Assembly (NCBI GenBank): GCA_035610835.1
Contig: CM069444.1
Location: forward strand, 584,551-648,550
Reading direction: 5' to 3'
DNA length: 64,000 nucleotides
From: Ophiura sarsii
Lineage: Eukaryota > Echinodermata > Ophiuroidea > Amphilepidida > Ophiuridae
The position numbers were made by a program, and so were the translations under genes. Shown here piece by piece: positions 1 to 10,884 of this stretch. Positions within the stretch are counted from its first letter, which is position 1, and every line of letters starts with the position of its first letter. A model generated the notes under the pieces. That model was not told the DNA's origin. It made no database searches and saw only the letters and a program-made list of their open reading frames with translations.

Positions 1-361
1 TGCCATTGTTTTTGTTGTGATACGGTCTGATAATTATCGTCTGATTTGTTGTGATTTATCGAACTTTTGATGGTACTCAGTATCCCCCACCGACTTATTC
101 ATAAAAGAATACGCAGGGAACCAGATGTTTTACAATGTTTTACATCGTTGTACAAGTCGCAGTTCAAAATAATAACGGGATAGAAAGCGTATCTGTAAAA
201 GTATCGCGTGACACGAGGCGACGTATAGTATTACTATACGCCGATGGATAGTATCTTTTTTATGAATGGACATGGGATGGTACTTTTATTTTTAGTCACG
301 TGGTACTAATCAACCAATTAAATGACCCGAAAATATGCATGAATGATATAAAACCGAATAT
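1..361. other. Intergenic, no gene seen
   Basis: No supported gene lies here, and this stretch has no counterpart next to the intact propeller exon at 41909-42705, so the homology of the following pseudogene starts abruptly near 362. The only structure noted is a perfect palindrome at 222-240 (CGTATAGTA-T-TACTATACG). Confidence 0.5.
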
Positions 362-1702
362 CCGATTTATAATGGGAGGGTGATGAGGCCAATGTGTATT
401 GCAGCCAATACCAATACAGCTGTGATCGGGTTAATGTGGAGGTATACAATGCTGGTGTATAGTCTGCCAGGGTTCACTAATCAGAGGAAGGTAAAAGTCA
501 GTCTTTATCCACAGGATATGTGTATCACTGCAGATTACTTGGTGGTAATGGCATTGAGGGATATTGTTATCAAATCATTGGGTAGCATTGATCAGGATGT
601 GTGTAGGATACAGCCACCTGATGGTTGGGAATTTAAAGCTGTATCTTATAGGAATGATGCAAAGCAATTATATGTTGCTTGTCAACATGTGAATGATAAC
701 AAATCTGCTGTGTACAAATACACATGGGATGGGAATGGCACACCACGGTATGTCAACACTGGGTGTGTCATTGATAACCTAGATGGTGAGGTATGGAATA
801 GAGGGTTGTCTATCTCAACAGATGGGTTGCTTGCAGTGTCTACACACAGAGACACTCAAGTATTCACAGATGGGTTGCTTGCAGTGTCTACACACAGAGA
901 CACTCAAGTATTCAGCCTTGAGAAAGAAAGCTAGGTGTCTAAATACACATGGGATGGGAATGGCTTACCACAGTATGTCAACACTGGGTGTGTCATTGAT
1001 AACTTAGATAGTTAAGTGTGGGATAGAGGATTGTCTATCTCAACAGATGGGTTGCTTGCAGTGTCTACAAACATTAGGGGTACTCAAGTATTCAGTCTAG
1101 AGTAAGAGGGCTAGGGCGTACAATATACATGGGATGGGAATGGCACACCACAGTATATCAACACTGGGTGTGTCATTGATGGCAACTTAGTGTGGCTAAG
1201 AGTTTGTCCATCATCTCAACAGATGGGTTGGTTGCAGTGTCTACATCAGTAATTATAGATGTTACCACTGGATATGTCCTTCTAAATGAATCTGGTATTG
1301 AAATTCCTAGTAAATGATAGTAAATATGCTTTGTACAAATACACATGGACTGGGGATGGCACACCACAGTATGTCAACACTAGGTGTGTCATTGATAACT
1401 TAGATAGTCAGGTGTGGGGTGGAGGCGAGGGTGTTCTATCTCAACAGATGGGCGGGCAGATGGGTTGCTTGCAAGGTGGCACTCGAGTATTCAGCCTAGA
1501 GTAAGAAGGCTGTGTACAAATGCACACAGGATTGAAATTGCCCATCACAGTTACACTGAGTGTGTCTTTACGTCTACCCCTTGATGGCAACTTGGGTTGG
1601 TATGGCTATAAGAAGTTGTCCATTAACTCAACAAATGAGTTGCTCGCAATTTCTACATCAGTAATAGATGTTACCACTGAAGTAGAAATACTTTCCTTCT
1701 AA
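362..1702 (+). pseudogene. Decayed beta-propeller-like pseudogene with extra tandem blades
   Basis: The open stretch 380-934 matches the second exon of the kinase-propeller gene at 41909-42705 (minus), from its GMRPW segment to the terminal FSLE, with many amino-acid differences. Shared landmarks are SLPGF-NQRKVKVSL, KSLGSIDQDVCRI-PPDGW, QLYVAC and YTW-GNGT--YVNTGCVID. The upstream half of the exon and the kinase exon are missing. After the LAVST-TQVF segment, which is itself duplicated at about 822-912, at least four more blade-like units (YTWDGNG / YVNTGCVIDN / GLSISTDGLLAVST / VFSLE) follow at about 940, 1121, 1336 and 1515. They carry stops and frameshifts. Being truncated, interrupted and repetitive, it cannot encode a full protein. 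What the blades bind is unknown. Confidence 0.75.
702..1702 (+). repeat. Irregular tandem array of blade-coding units (about 180-225 bp)
   Basis: The landmark TACACATGG-ATGGG recurs at about 718, 943, 1124 and 1339, and a weaker copy starts near 1515. Each unit reads as one propeller-like blade ending in VFSLE or a relic of it. The spacing varies (about 226, 181, 215 and 180 bp) because of internal duplications and deletions. The intact gene in contig 2 ends after one such unit, with weak traces of further units downstream at about 41700-41900. Confidence 0.65.
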
Positions 1703-1940
1703 AACATCTACATCCCATCATGACTCTGATATACTAAGGACCAAACATTGAATAAACAACTTAAGAAAAGGCAGTTGGCTTTTTCATTGAATCTATTGTA
1801 GATGCAGAAAACTTTATGATTTCAGCCCGGGAATTTCAGTCAGAAATGTAAGCCAAGTCTTTGGAGTTTTATTTCATCTTAGTGTAACAAATCAGTAGTT
1901 GTATTGATGCAAAATAAGGAAACACAGTTCTAGTGATATA
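1703..1940. other. Shared flank of arm A, no gene
   Basis: Non-coding sequence that is colinear in reverse complement with about 41480-41700 (shared phrases include CCAAGTCTTTGGAGTTTTAT and CAGTTCTAGTGATATA). It supplies the left flank of the MITE insertion that follows. Confidence 0.6.
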
Positions 1941-2823
1941 AAGGCGTCACAAAAGTACGCGCCACCCCCTCCCCTAAAATTAGATTACTTTTGTTGACAT
2001 AACTTCACACACAATTAAACGTTTCGAAAAGTTGAAACGATTATGAAAGGAGAAAACGCTTGGCTACCAAAAAAAAAGTTTTCCATTTTCGATATCATGT
2101 TTACTTTTCCCAAAACAGTCACATTTCCCTAAAATGATGTTTTCAGAAAAAGTGGCACTTGGTCCATACCAGAAAATTTAAAAACTCTCTCTCGTGATTT
2201 TTTTTGTACGAAAATTATACCAAGTTTGTTTGCATAACTCCGCACAGAATTAATCATTTTGAGAAATTTAAAAACTTGTAAAAAGAAAAAGTGCTTGGCT
2301 TCTCACTGAAAGTTTTCTCCTGTTCAATATCATGTTTACTTTTCCAAAAATTGTCTCATTTTCCCAAAACGATGTTCTCAGAAAAAGTGGCAATTTTCAA
2401 AATCCTATACAATTTTGTTTGCGTAACATCCCCACACAATTAGACGTTTTAATAAAATGAAACTTTTCTGAAAAGGAAAAACTCTTAGCTATCCGTACAA
2501 AGTTTCCCCTTTTCAATATCATGTTTACTTTTCCCCAAAAAAGTCAAATATCCCCAAAAAGATGTTTCCGTTAACATGAAATTTGCCAAAATCCAATACA
2601 AGTAAGTGCCATTTTTTATGAAAACATAGCCTAGTCATTTTGAGGAAATGTGACTGTATTGGGAAAAGTAAACATGATATCGAAAATGTAAAACTTTCTA
2701 TTGGTAGCCAAGCGTTTTTTTCTTTTCATAATCGTTTCAATTTTTCAAAACGTTTAATTGTGTGTGAAGTTATGTAAACAAAAGTAAATTTTAGGGGGGG
2801 GGACTTACTTTTTTTTACCTCTT
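1941..2823. mobile_element. Foldback MITE, about 880 bp, with TA target duplication
   Basis: The two ends are imperfect inverted copies. The left end reads AAGGCGTCACAAAAGTACG and the right end, reversed, reads AAGAGGTAAAAAAAAGTAAG; both are followed by a C-rich tract. Inside are repeated arms of about 150-200 bp (start points near 1990, 2220 and 2410, plus an inverted copy at 2620-2790) built on GTTTGCATAACT, ACGTTTTGAGA and ACTTTTCCCAAAA motifs. TA flanks both ends (1939-1940 and 2824-2825). The corresponding point in contig 2 near 41480 reads straight through, giving an empty site. No transposase is present, so it is non-autonomous. The same family occurs at 26862-27487 and 50300-51050. 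Confidence 0.75.
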
Positions 2824-2825
2824 TA

Positions 2826-3137
2826 CATGTAATGTATGTCAATCTATCTGACCATAGAGTAAGGTTACTTTCATGATCTGACTCATTTCTTTGGGACATT
2901 TTGAAAGAAAAGGTTTATTGTGACCGTCTAAAACAAAACCATGAATATACACCAATATTGAACATCGATGGCCTCATAAAACCACTTAATTACATTGGGA
3001 AGTGAGCAAGGATATTGGCTGTCCTGAAGACATGCTGGCTTTACAACCTTCTCTGTTGGTTCTTCAAGAGCCTTTACAGCTTCTTTTAATTCTGTAAGAC
3101 CCTAAATTCTCACAAAACTTAATAAATCGATCCAATA
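2826..3137. other. Flank between MITEs, no gene
   Basis: Positions up to about 3010 are colinear in reverse complement with about 41340-41480. Homology to contig 2 is then lost until the exon satellite at 5830. No coding sequence was recognised. Confidence 0.5.
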
Positions 3138-3799
3138 CAGGGTGAGTCAAAAAGAAGTTTACCCGGATTGGTAATGTTTTAAAAAACAAACAAATGATAC
3201 TCGAGAGTTCAGTAAAGCATATATATAACAAGCATTCTCTCCTACTTATTAAGAAAAAGGAATGACACAAATTCAGCATTGCTAAGAGGAGTTATGTCTA
3301 TTTTAATAAAGGTACTCATTTTGCAAGCTGTCCACGGAATACTTGACCAAACAAATGTAAAGTATGCATTTTAGCTGCGTACTTCCCTATTGACCAAGAT
3401 TGGTGATGTTTTTTAAAACAAATAAATTACGCTTAAAAGTTCAGTAAAGCATTTATTTACCAAACATACTCTGCTGCTTATTAGAGAAAATCAATGAAGC
3501 AAATTGATCATTCCTAAGAGAACTTATGCCTGTTTTACTGAAAGCGCTCATGTTTGTAGCTGTCCATGGAATGCTTACTTTACATTTGTTTTGTCAATTC
3601 CGTGGACAGCTTGCAAAATGAGTCCCTTTATTAAAATAGGCATAACTCCTCTTAGCAATGATCAATTTGTGTCATTCTTTTTTCCTAATAAGCAGGAGAG
3701 AATGCTTGTTAAATATATGCTTTACTGAACTCTCGAGTGTCATTTGTTTGTTTTTTAAAACATCACCAATCCGGGTAAACTTCTTTTTGACTCACCCTG
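3138..3799. mobile_element. Tc1/mariner-type foldback MITE, 662 bp
   Basis: It begins CAGGGTGAGTCAAAAAGAAG and ends with the reverse complement, and is bordered by TA on both sides (3136-3137 and 3800-3801). TA duplication and this style of terminal repeat are typical of the IS630-Tc1-mariner superfamily. The arms form long inverted repeats (3138-3345 against about 3600-3799), and the middle holds a further diverged direct copy of one arm (about 3390-3590). No transposase is encoded. A second element at 28756-29426 shares the first 18 bases of the terminus but has a different interior. Confidence 0.8.
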
Positions 3800-3801
3800 T
3801 A

Positions 3802-5747
3802 GTATATATTATCCCTTTCTAAAGCCTTCAGTCTTAGAAAAACTTGTGTTCATACTACTGCATTAATCTTGACAATGGATTTCAATAAATAATACATCAC
3901 GTGCCAAAAACGTGATTGTTTACCTCCAAAATCGTGAAAATTACATATTTTTTAAATATCTTATTTGGGTCAAAAAACGTGTTTTTTATAATTTTCTCCA
4001 AAATGGTCAATTTCATGTTCATATGGTTGGATTTATTGAACCCTTTCCTTCAAGAAAATGTATACATTCATATAGAGTCATGTGTTATAAGCTCGCCTCC
4101 TTTCGCGTTACACACGGATTTTGGCTTTCGCGACATGATTTTAACTTTACACATTTATATTTGCTTGTATACCTCATCTGAGGTAGTAAAAGTATACATT
4201 TTCTGAAGGGAAATTGCATGTATATCCGTCACCTTATGTATATTTGTATTGTATTAATAAAATATTGTGATAGCTGTATTTCACTAAAAATCAAGATTTT
4301 GAAAATGCATATTTTGTATTATATTCTGTGATTAATCCATTCCTATTTAAGGGATACATAATTATTATAACATAAATTTGATATAACAGAAAAGTCCTCT
4401 TGTTTGTCAGTGAATTATCAACATATGAGTCACTTGTTAAAGGGTAACAACTTTTCATCGGTTGAACGTTGAGCCCTGAATGTTTCTTTATAATTCAAAA
4501 TAATGAATTTGTCTTTAAAACAAATCCAGGTGATTTGTATAAGAATTAGGGAGCTATTTTATGTTAATTTGAAAAAGATACCAAACAATACTGTAAAACT
4601 GGAAATTTGCATGCTACATTTATTTCGCGCTTGAACCAGTTATCACGAAAATAATAACTCACAAAACTATATTTCTTTTGCGTATAGGTCTGTCTTATTT
4701 GATGAAGCGTCAAATAGAAAATGTTAAAACACACAAAACAGCTAAAAATCTGCAAAGCGCAAAAATTAATTGTGTGAAAATTACCAATTTCATAGTACCC
4801 TATCAGAATCAGTGAAGTGTAAGATGTGGACATTGTAGCTTGCTTTACAGGTCCAATGCCACGTGACTATATACTCTATTTTGGCTTCCTCTAGACAGTG
4901 ACGTAACTTAAAAGTCGCAGCTTTTACGCACTCATATGTATCTTCCGCCTTTCAACGCTTGTGTATAGAGTGAAAAATAAACTGTTTATTTTCACTCTTT
5001 AAACCATAATTTTGAAGTAATTAGGAATCATATCGCTCTGTAACTTTGGCTTTATTTATGATCAGAAAAGTAAATCTGTAAGAAATATTAAAAAAGCAGA
5101 GGGCCCTGGACGGAACCTGCATCAGGACACACTTTGAAATAAACTTGCTCTAAGTGGATAATTTCCAACAAAATAAATTGAATTAAGATAATTTTCAAAC
5201 TAGAAAATTAAATAAGAAATGAACTTGACTGAAGCAGTCTGGCTGAATGTAGTGATATGGTTTATTCCGTAAAGGTAAACGAAACACTTTGAAAGAATTT
5301 CACAACTATAAAATTCAAAGGTATTCTACTTTTTAAGTGGGTGATTCCCAAATAAACATTTTTTCTAGAACTAGAACTCAAACTAGAAAATTAAAATAGG
5401 AAAACTAATAAACTAATTAGAAAATTAAATTAGGAGAGTAGATTTTCATACTAAAAAAATGACAAGAGATTAGATAATTTTCAAACTAGAAAACATAAGT
5501 TAAAAGAACTATTTTCAGACTAGAAAGTAAAAATGGATGAGTATATTTTCAAACTAGAAATTCTAAATGAGGTTCGGAAACACTGAAATTGAATTTCAAG
5601 AACTGTGGATTCTAAGGTTATCTTTGGGAACACTTTACAAACTAGGGGAGTGTTTTATTGGTGAAAGTTAGACATATAGATGAAAGACTAATACTCAAGG
5701 CTATAAGTATGATGTGAAAAAAAGACATAACATTTCTTTTTTTGGAA
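3802..5747. other. AT-rich intergenic DNA with short irregular repeats
   Basis: No gene was recognised, and the short open frames lack known motifs. Between about 5160 and 5580 the words TTTTCAAACTAGAAA and AAATTAAA recur at irregular 30-60 bp spacing, suggesting an eroded tandem repeat. There is no counterpart in contig 2. Confidence 0.45.
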
Positions 5748-5751
5748 GACT

Positions 5752-5776
5752 GGGTGGCTCTGAAAAGAGCCGTTTA
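5752..5776 (-). promoter_or_regulatory. Histone-type mRNA 3'-end stem-loop (orphan)
   Basis: On the minus strand 5771-5756 reads GGCTCTTTTCAGAGCC, the canonical replication-dependent histone 3' stem-loop (six-base stem, UUUC loop). It is preceded by AAAC and followed by ACCCA, as in histone genes. A purine-rich tract (AAAAAAAGAAATG) follows shortly after and could mimic the U7-binding downstream element. No histone coding sequence lies upstream; the exon satellite begins within about 60 bp. It may be a relic of a histone gene, or the 3' end of the transcript crossing the array. No equivalent was found at the far end of the contig 2 array. Confidence 0.65.
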
Positions 5777-5829
5777 ATCTGTGGCTTAAAAGCCTTAATG
5801 TTTTCTATGATCTGATGATCGGTTGGATG

Positions 5830-8374
5830 TCTATAGTATTGAATCATTATTATTTATAGGCCATGGGGGAAGAAGTGACATCAAATTTTGTTTTATAGAG
5901 GTCATCCACACACCCTGCCATAGTCACTGTGTCACTGACTTCACTCGTCACTTGATTAGGTATATCCTCTACAGGAGGCAGGAGTGGTTTAACAATTGTA
6001 TACAGTCTATAGTATTGAATCATTATTATTTATAGGCCATGGGGGAAGAAGTGACATCAAATTTTGTTTGATAGAGGTCATCCACACACCCTGCCATAGT
6101 CACTGTGTCACTGACTTCACTCGTCACTTGATTAGGTATATCCTCTACAGGAGGCAGGAGTGGTTTAACAATTGTATACAGTCTATATTATTGAAAAATC
6201 ATTATTTATAGGCCATGGGGGACGAAGTGACATCAAATTCTGTTTTATAGAGGTCATCCACACAGCCTGCCATAGTGTCACTGACTTCACTCGTCACTTG
6301 ATTAAGTATATCCTCTAAAGGAGGCAGGAGTGGTTTAACAATTGTATACAGTCTATGGTATTGAATCATTATTATTTATAGGCCATGGGGGACGAAGTGA
6401 CATCAAATTCTGTTTTATGGAGGTCATCCACACAGCCTGCCATAGTGTCACTGACTTCACTCGTCACTTGATTAAGTATATCCTCTACAGGAGGCAGGAG
6501 TGGTTTAACAATTGTATACAGTCTATGGTATTGAATCATTATTATTTATAGGCCATGGGGGAAGAAGTGACATCAAATTCTGTGTTATAGAGGTCATCCA
6601 CACAGCCTGCCATGGTGTCATTGACTTCACTCGTCACTTGATTAAGTATATCCTCTAAAGGAGGCAGGAGTGGTTTAACAATTGTATACAGTCTATAGTA
6701 TTGAATCATTATTATTTATATGCCATGGGGGAAGAAGTGACATCAAATTCTGTTTTATAGAGGTCATCCACACAGCCTGCCATAGTGTCACTGACTTCAC
6801 TCGTCACTTGATTAAGTATATCCTCTACATGAGGCAGGAGTGGTTTAACAATTGTATACAGTCTATGGTATTGAATCATTATTATTTATAGGCCATGGGG
6901 GAAGAAGTGACATCAAATTCTGTGTTATAGAGGTCATCCACACAGCCTGCCATGGTGTCATTGACTTCACTCGTCACTTGATTAAGTATATCCTCTAAAG
7001 GAGGCAGGAGTGGTTTAACAATTGTATACAGTCTATAGTATTGAATCATTATTATTTATATGCCATGGGGGAAGAAGTGACATCAAATTCTGTTTTATAG
7101 AGGTCATCCACACAGCCTGCCATAGTGTCACTGACTTCACTCGTCACTTGATTAAGTATATCCTCTACAGGAGGCAGGAGTGGTTTAACAATTGTATACA
7201 GTCTATAGTATTGAATCATTATTATTTATATGCCATGGGGGAAGAAGTGACATCAAATTCTGTTTTATAGAGGTCATCCACACAGCCTGCCATGGTGTCA
7301 TTGACTTCACTCGTCACTTGATTAAGTATATCCTCTAAAGGAAGCAGGAGTGGTTTAAGGATTGTATACAGTCTATAGTATTGAATCATTATTATTTATA
7401 GGCCATGGGGGAAGAAGTGACATCAAATTCTGTTTTATAGAGGTCATCCACACAGCCTGCCATAGTGTCACTGACTTCACTCGTCACTTGATTAAGTATA
7501 TCCTCTAAAGGAAGCAGGAGAGGTTTAACAATTGTATACAGTCTATGGTATTGAATCATTATTATTTATAGGCCATGGGGGAAGAAGTGACATCAAATTC
7601 TGTGTTATAGAGGTCATCCACACAGCCTGCCATGGTGTCATTGACTTCACTCGTCACTTGATTAAATATATCCTTTAAAGGAGGCAGGAGTGGTTTAACA
7701 ATTGTATACAGTCTATAGTATTGAATCATTATTATTTATAGGCCATGGGGGACGAAGTGACATCAAATTCTGTTTTATAGAGGTCATCCACATAGCCTGT
7801 CATGGTGTCAGTGACTTCACTCGTCACTTGATTAAGTATATCCTCTTAAGGAGGCAGGAGTGGTTTAACAATTGTATACAGTCTATAGTATTGAATCATT
7901 ATTATGTATAGGCCATGGGGGAAGAAGTGACATCAAATTCTGTTTATAGAGGTCATCCACACAGCCTGCCATGGTGTCACTGACTTCACTCGTCACTTGA
8001 TTAAGCATATCCTTTAAAGGAGGCAGGAGTGGTTTAACAATTGTATACAGTCTATAGTATTGAATCATTATTATTTATAGCCCATGGGGGACGAAGTGAC
8101 ATCAAATTCTGTTTTTATAGAGGTCATCCACACAGCCTGCCATGGTGTCACTGACTTCACTCGTCACTTGATTAAGTATATCCTCTATAGAAGGCAGTAG
8201 TGGTTTAACAATTATATACAGTCTATAGTATTGAATAATTATTATTTATAAGCCATGGGGGAAGAAGTGACATCAAATTCTGTTTTATAGAGGTCATCCA
8301 CACAGCCTGCCATGGTGTCACTGACTTCACTCGGCACTTGATTAAGTATATCCTCTATAATTTCATCCGCTAAT
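5830..8374 (-). repeat. 170-bp satellite derived from a terminal exon, about 15 copies
   Basis: Head-to-tail 170-bp monomers run to the genuine exon at 8242-8374. Read on the minus strand, each unit has a pyrimidine-rich stretch ending in TTTAG or ATAG, then the coding segment EDIL-QVTSEVSDTMAGCV, DDLYKTEFDVTSSP, MAYK and a stop, then a short spacer. The array is thus an amplified exon plus its splice-acceptor-like border. Alternate units are more alike than neighbours (TGTTTTATAG versus TGTGTTATAG, CTCTACAG versus CTCTAAAG), giving a 340-bp dimeric higher-order repeat at about 6340, 6680 and 7020. Confidence 0.85.
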
Positions 8375-9385
8375 CTGTAATAAAATAATCAGAAAAATAA
8401 ATAAAGGCGATAAAAGCTATCAATTATTAGGCAAACAAAGTAAGCTTGTTTCTTGTAGGCCACGTACACATTGGTTCTTAGTCATATTGTCCACTTTTTG
8501 GATGAAAATTCTCTGAAAATTTCAAATTGTTGTTAATGATCTATAAATTGATCACATTTTGCCAGGTGTGGTCAACACTGAGTGATTTGGTGGAATGGAA
8601 ATGTTGAGCCATTCATAAAGCACCCAATATAACAATGGGCAGTAAAACTGTTATAAGGACCTTCAAATAAAATTAGATGTTCAATGCAGCACAGCATTAT
8701 CTACGTTAGCTGCCACATGTGTAAACAATCCAGAGGCTATGTAACAAGCCATTGATCAAAACTTTGCATTAACAAATGGCAGCTATTGTAGATAACAGTG
8801 TTCAAGATTAGATGTTCAATGCAACACAGCATTATCTACATTAGCTGCCACCTGTGTAAACAATACAGAGTCTATGTAACAAGCCATTGATCAAAACTCT
8901 GCATTAACAAATGGCAGCTATTATAGATAACGGTGTTTATCGTCAATACAACTTACTCATCACATAGCGACCACGGATCAAATGTTCCTATAGTCTGGTG
9001 AGATTTTCTCTTCAAATGCCGCTCAAACCTCTCCCGATACTGCTCCGATCTTTTCCTACACTCGGTTGACACAAACAGAGCATACTTTGGCCTGTGCAAA
9101 GCTGTGATACTCGCTGCATCTCTCCCACGCAGGTATCCTTCCATTGTGTCACTACTATCATGTAAGTATCCTCCCCTTGTGTTAATACCTTGAGAGTTTA
9201 CTTCACTGATGGATTTGCCAGTGTAGTTATTTGTTTGTGTTCTTGGGTCAGCCCATCTGGTGTCTATGTCATTGGCATCATGGATAGAGTTAGAATCTGT
9301 GTTAGCTTGGCTGGCAACTTTCCGCGTCGGCGGGACATTGGTGAACATCATCGAGGTGTGTTGTTGCGGAATGTCACTGGATAAC
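8242..9385 (-). CDS. Two-exon 3' part of an unrecognised charged helical protein (copy 1)
   Basis: Exon 1 is 9385-8957: acceptor CTATAG just upstream, 143 codons, donor GTAAGT. Exon 2 is 8374-8242: acceptor TTATTACAG, stop TAA at 8244-8242. Both introns fall in phase 2, so exon 1 is symmetric and the join gives CDE-LADEIIEDIL in frame. The N-terminal half is polar and disorder-like (DSNSIHDANDIDTRW, QTNNYTGKS). The C-terminal part is strongly charged and probably helical (RKRSEQYRERFERHLKRKS, then TFDPWSLCDE). I do not recognise the family; a centrosomal or ciliary protein such as Moonraker is only a guess for a profile search to test. The copy at 31552-34623 differs by nine substitutions and one codon in exon 1, nearly all outside the last 55 residues, which argues for selection. 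Upstream exons are mostly unseen and this copy may be non-functional. Confidence 0.7.
8660..8945 (-). repeat. Two copies of the 135-bp intronic satellite
   Basis: Two units lie in the intron between the exons at 8242-8374 and 8957-9385. Each contains GAGTTTTGATCAATGGC (reversed here) and paired blocks ATCTACAATAGCTGCCA and TGGCAGCTAATGTAGAT that can fold into a hairpin. The same intron in contig 2 has about sixteen copies (31995-34180). Confidence 0.8.
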
Positions 9386-9729
9386 CTATAGAACACAGAC
9401 ATCAACATCATTTGTTTTGATAAAATTTACAATGAAAACCAGGTATGTTGTTAGGTTTTCAAAGGACAGGTTTATGCCAGTGATATATTCACATTGTGTT
9501 GTTTCATATCGATGAAACGCTGATGTAGTCTTCTTTCCAATGATACCTCATTCGTAACGATCACTTGTTTCAGTGCTTAGCCACCTGCTTGAAATGTGGG
9601 GAGGACTCATTCAAAATGTGCCAAATTCATCACTATTTTGTGCTCAAAAGATCAACTCTGTCATATGTTCAATGAAGTGTTACATTGACAGCTACACTGT
9701 ATAAACGCTGTTTAAACCTTTGCGTTGAC

Positions 9730-9784
9730 CAAGTACCCTGCTTAAACAACTGTTTAAATAAAAATTGTTTAAGCAGGGTACTTG
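9730..9784. repeat. Perfect 20-bp stem hairpin
   Basis: CAAGTACCCTGCTTAAACAA at 9730-9749 is exactly complementary to 9765-9784, with a 15-base loop. Weaker inverted similarity extends outward (TGTTTAAACC/GGTTTA-type words), suggesting a small foldback element. The copy at 31149-31207 keeps the stem with one change. It could be a MITE core or an miRNA-like precursor; nothing here separates the two. Confidence 0.7.
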
Positions 9785-10154
9785 AAGAAACCTAAAACCC
9801 GCGTTAAACAACATTTTTGCTGTGTTGTAGAGAAATGCTCTATTGACTCTTGAGGACAAAATAATGATGATTTTTGCACATTCAGATTGAGACCTCTCCA
9901 CATATTCTCATGCAAATGGCCAAATGGCTGAGTTCTGAAACGAGTAATTGCTACAAACCTGGTGTCAATGGAAAGATTAATAAATCAGCTTTCAACGGAT
10001 ACGAAACGTATGAATATATACCCAGATATTCGAAAATGTTGTGATTGAAACAACGTCAACACTTTTTGAGCAGTTTCTACGAAGATTGATTCCCTCATAA
10101 CCAACGTGTATCATAATAATTATTTATAAATGATATAATCATAAATCATTCTAA

Positions 10155-10303
10155 CAGGGCTCCCTCTAGTGGTGTTACTGACATCCAGTCATCTCTTACA
10201 CAGTCCGCTTTGTCCCTTTGTGTTTCAGGTAGTTGTGATACTTCCGCATGTTGTGCAGAGTCAGCGTAACTGACTTTCTTCCATCGTCTCCTGATTCTAT
10301 CTT
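10155..10303 (-). pseudogene. Probable upstream exon of the two-exon gene, frameshifted
   Basis: On the minus strand, after an acceptor-like ATTACAAG, the frame reads KIESGDDGRKSVTLTL then HNMRKYHNYLKH. It is then thrown out of frame by a net +2 shift relative to the copy at 30543-30700, which continues DGVRDDWMSGTPLEGALLER. The contig 2 copy keeps that downstream part but has TAA in place of the serine codon near its start. Conserved coding-like sequence in two copies with different lesions suggests an exon of the gene at 8242-9385. The donor is unclear. Confidence 0.45.
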
Positions 10304-10884
10304 CTTGTAATTAATTTAGGAGAAAAAAGTAAAGTAAAATCTCATGTTGCAATGAAAACAAGATTGAGAGATGGAGGGGGTACCATTCCTTGACTTGTTA
10401 GTTGTTTCTCTCTTCTTTGTGCTGTTATCTTGAAATGACCCAAATGGAAATACGCTCTTTTGCCTCTTTTTTGGTATCCTATATCAACGTGCTTTTTGTC
10501 TGTGTTTTTACTATTGTTCTCTTGTTTTGATTATTGTATGTACCATGTGTTTTAATGTGCAATGTTGATTTGGCTAAATAAATATGAAATGAGAAGTCTT
10601 AATGAATTCAATGATTAGGCAACGGAAAAGAGAAACCCTGGTCTACGGGTATGGCCGACCATTTTTTTAGAATTGACGAAAAACAAATTCAGGGTGAAAT
10701 GAAAACCGACCAAAACGAAAAGTGTTTAAGGGGGAAAAGCCAGACCGACCAATCCAACCTGAGAGGTCCATTTGCCGTAGATCAGGAATTCAACCGACCG
10801 AACGACCCAGATGTTGACACTTAAGTTAAGGGCAAGTCAACTTTCTCTTTTACATAAGCGGTAAACTAAATAAGAATGAGAAAA
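10304..10884. other. Arm A non-coding sequence
   Basis: No gene was recognised. It is similar in reverse complement to about 30060-30540. The block at 10640-10800 contains repeated CCGACC words and matches a sequence beside the 29-C run at 30178-30206. It ends at the minisatellite. Confidence 0.4.

Noticed and set aside
5823..8068. Many plus-strand 60-82 codon frames (MYTVYSIESLLFIGHGG type) in the 170-bp array, and their mirror images at 34784-37541
   Set aside because: They lie antisense to the exon-derived frame and recur only because the DNA repeats. The opposite strand has the spliced gene.
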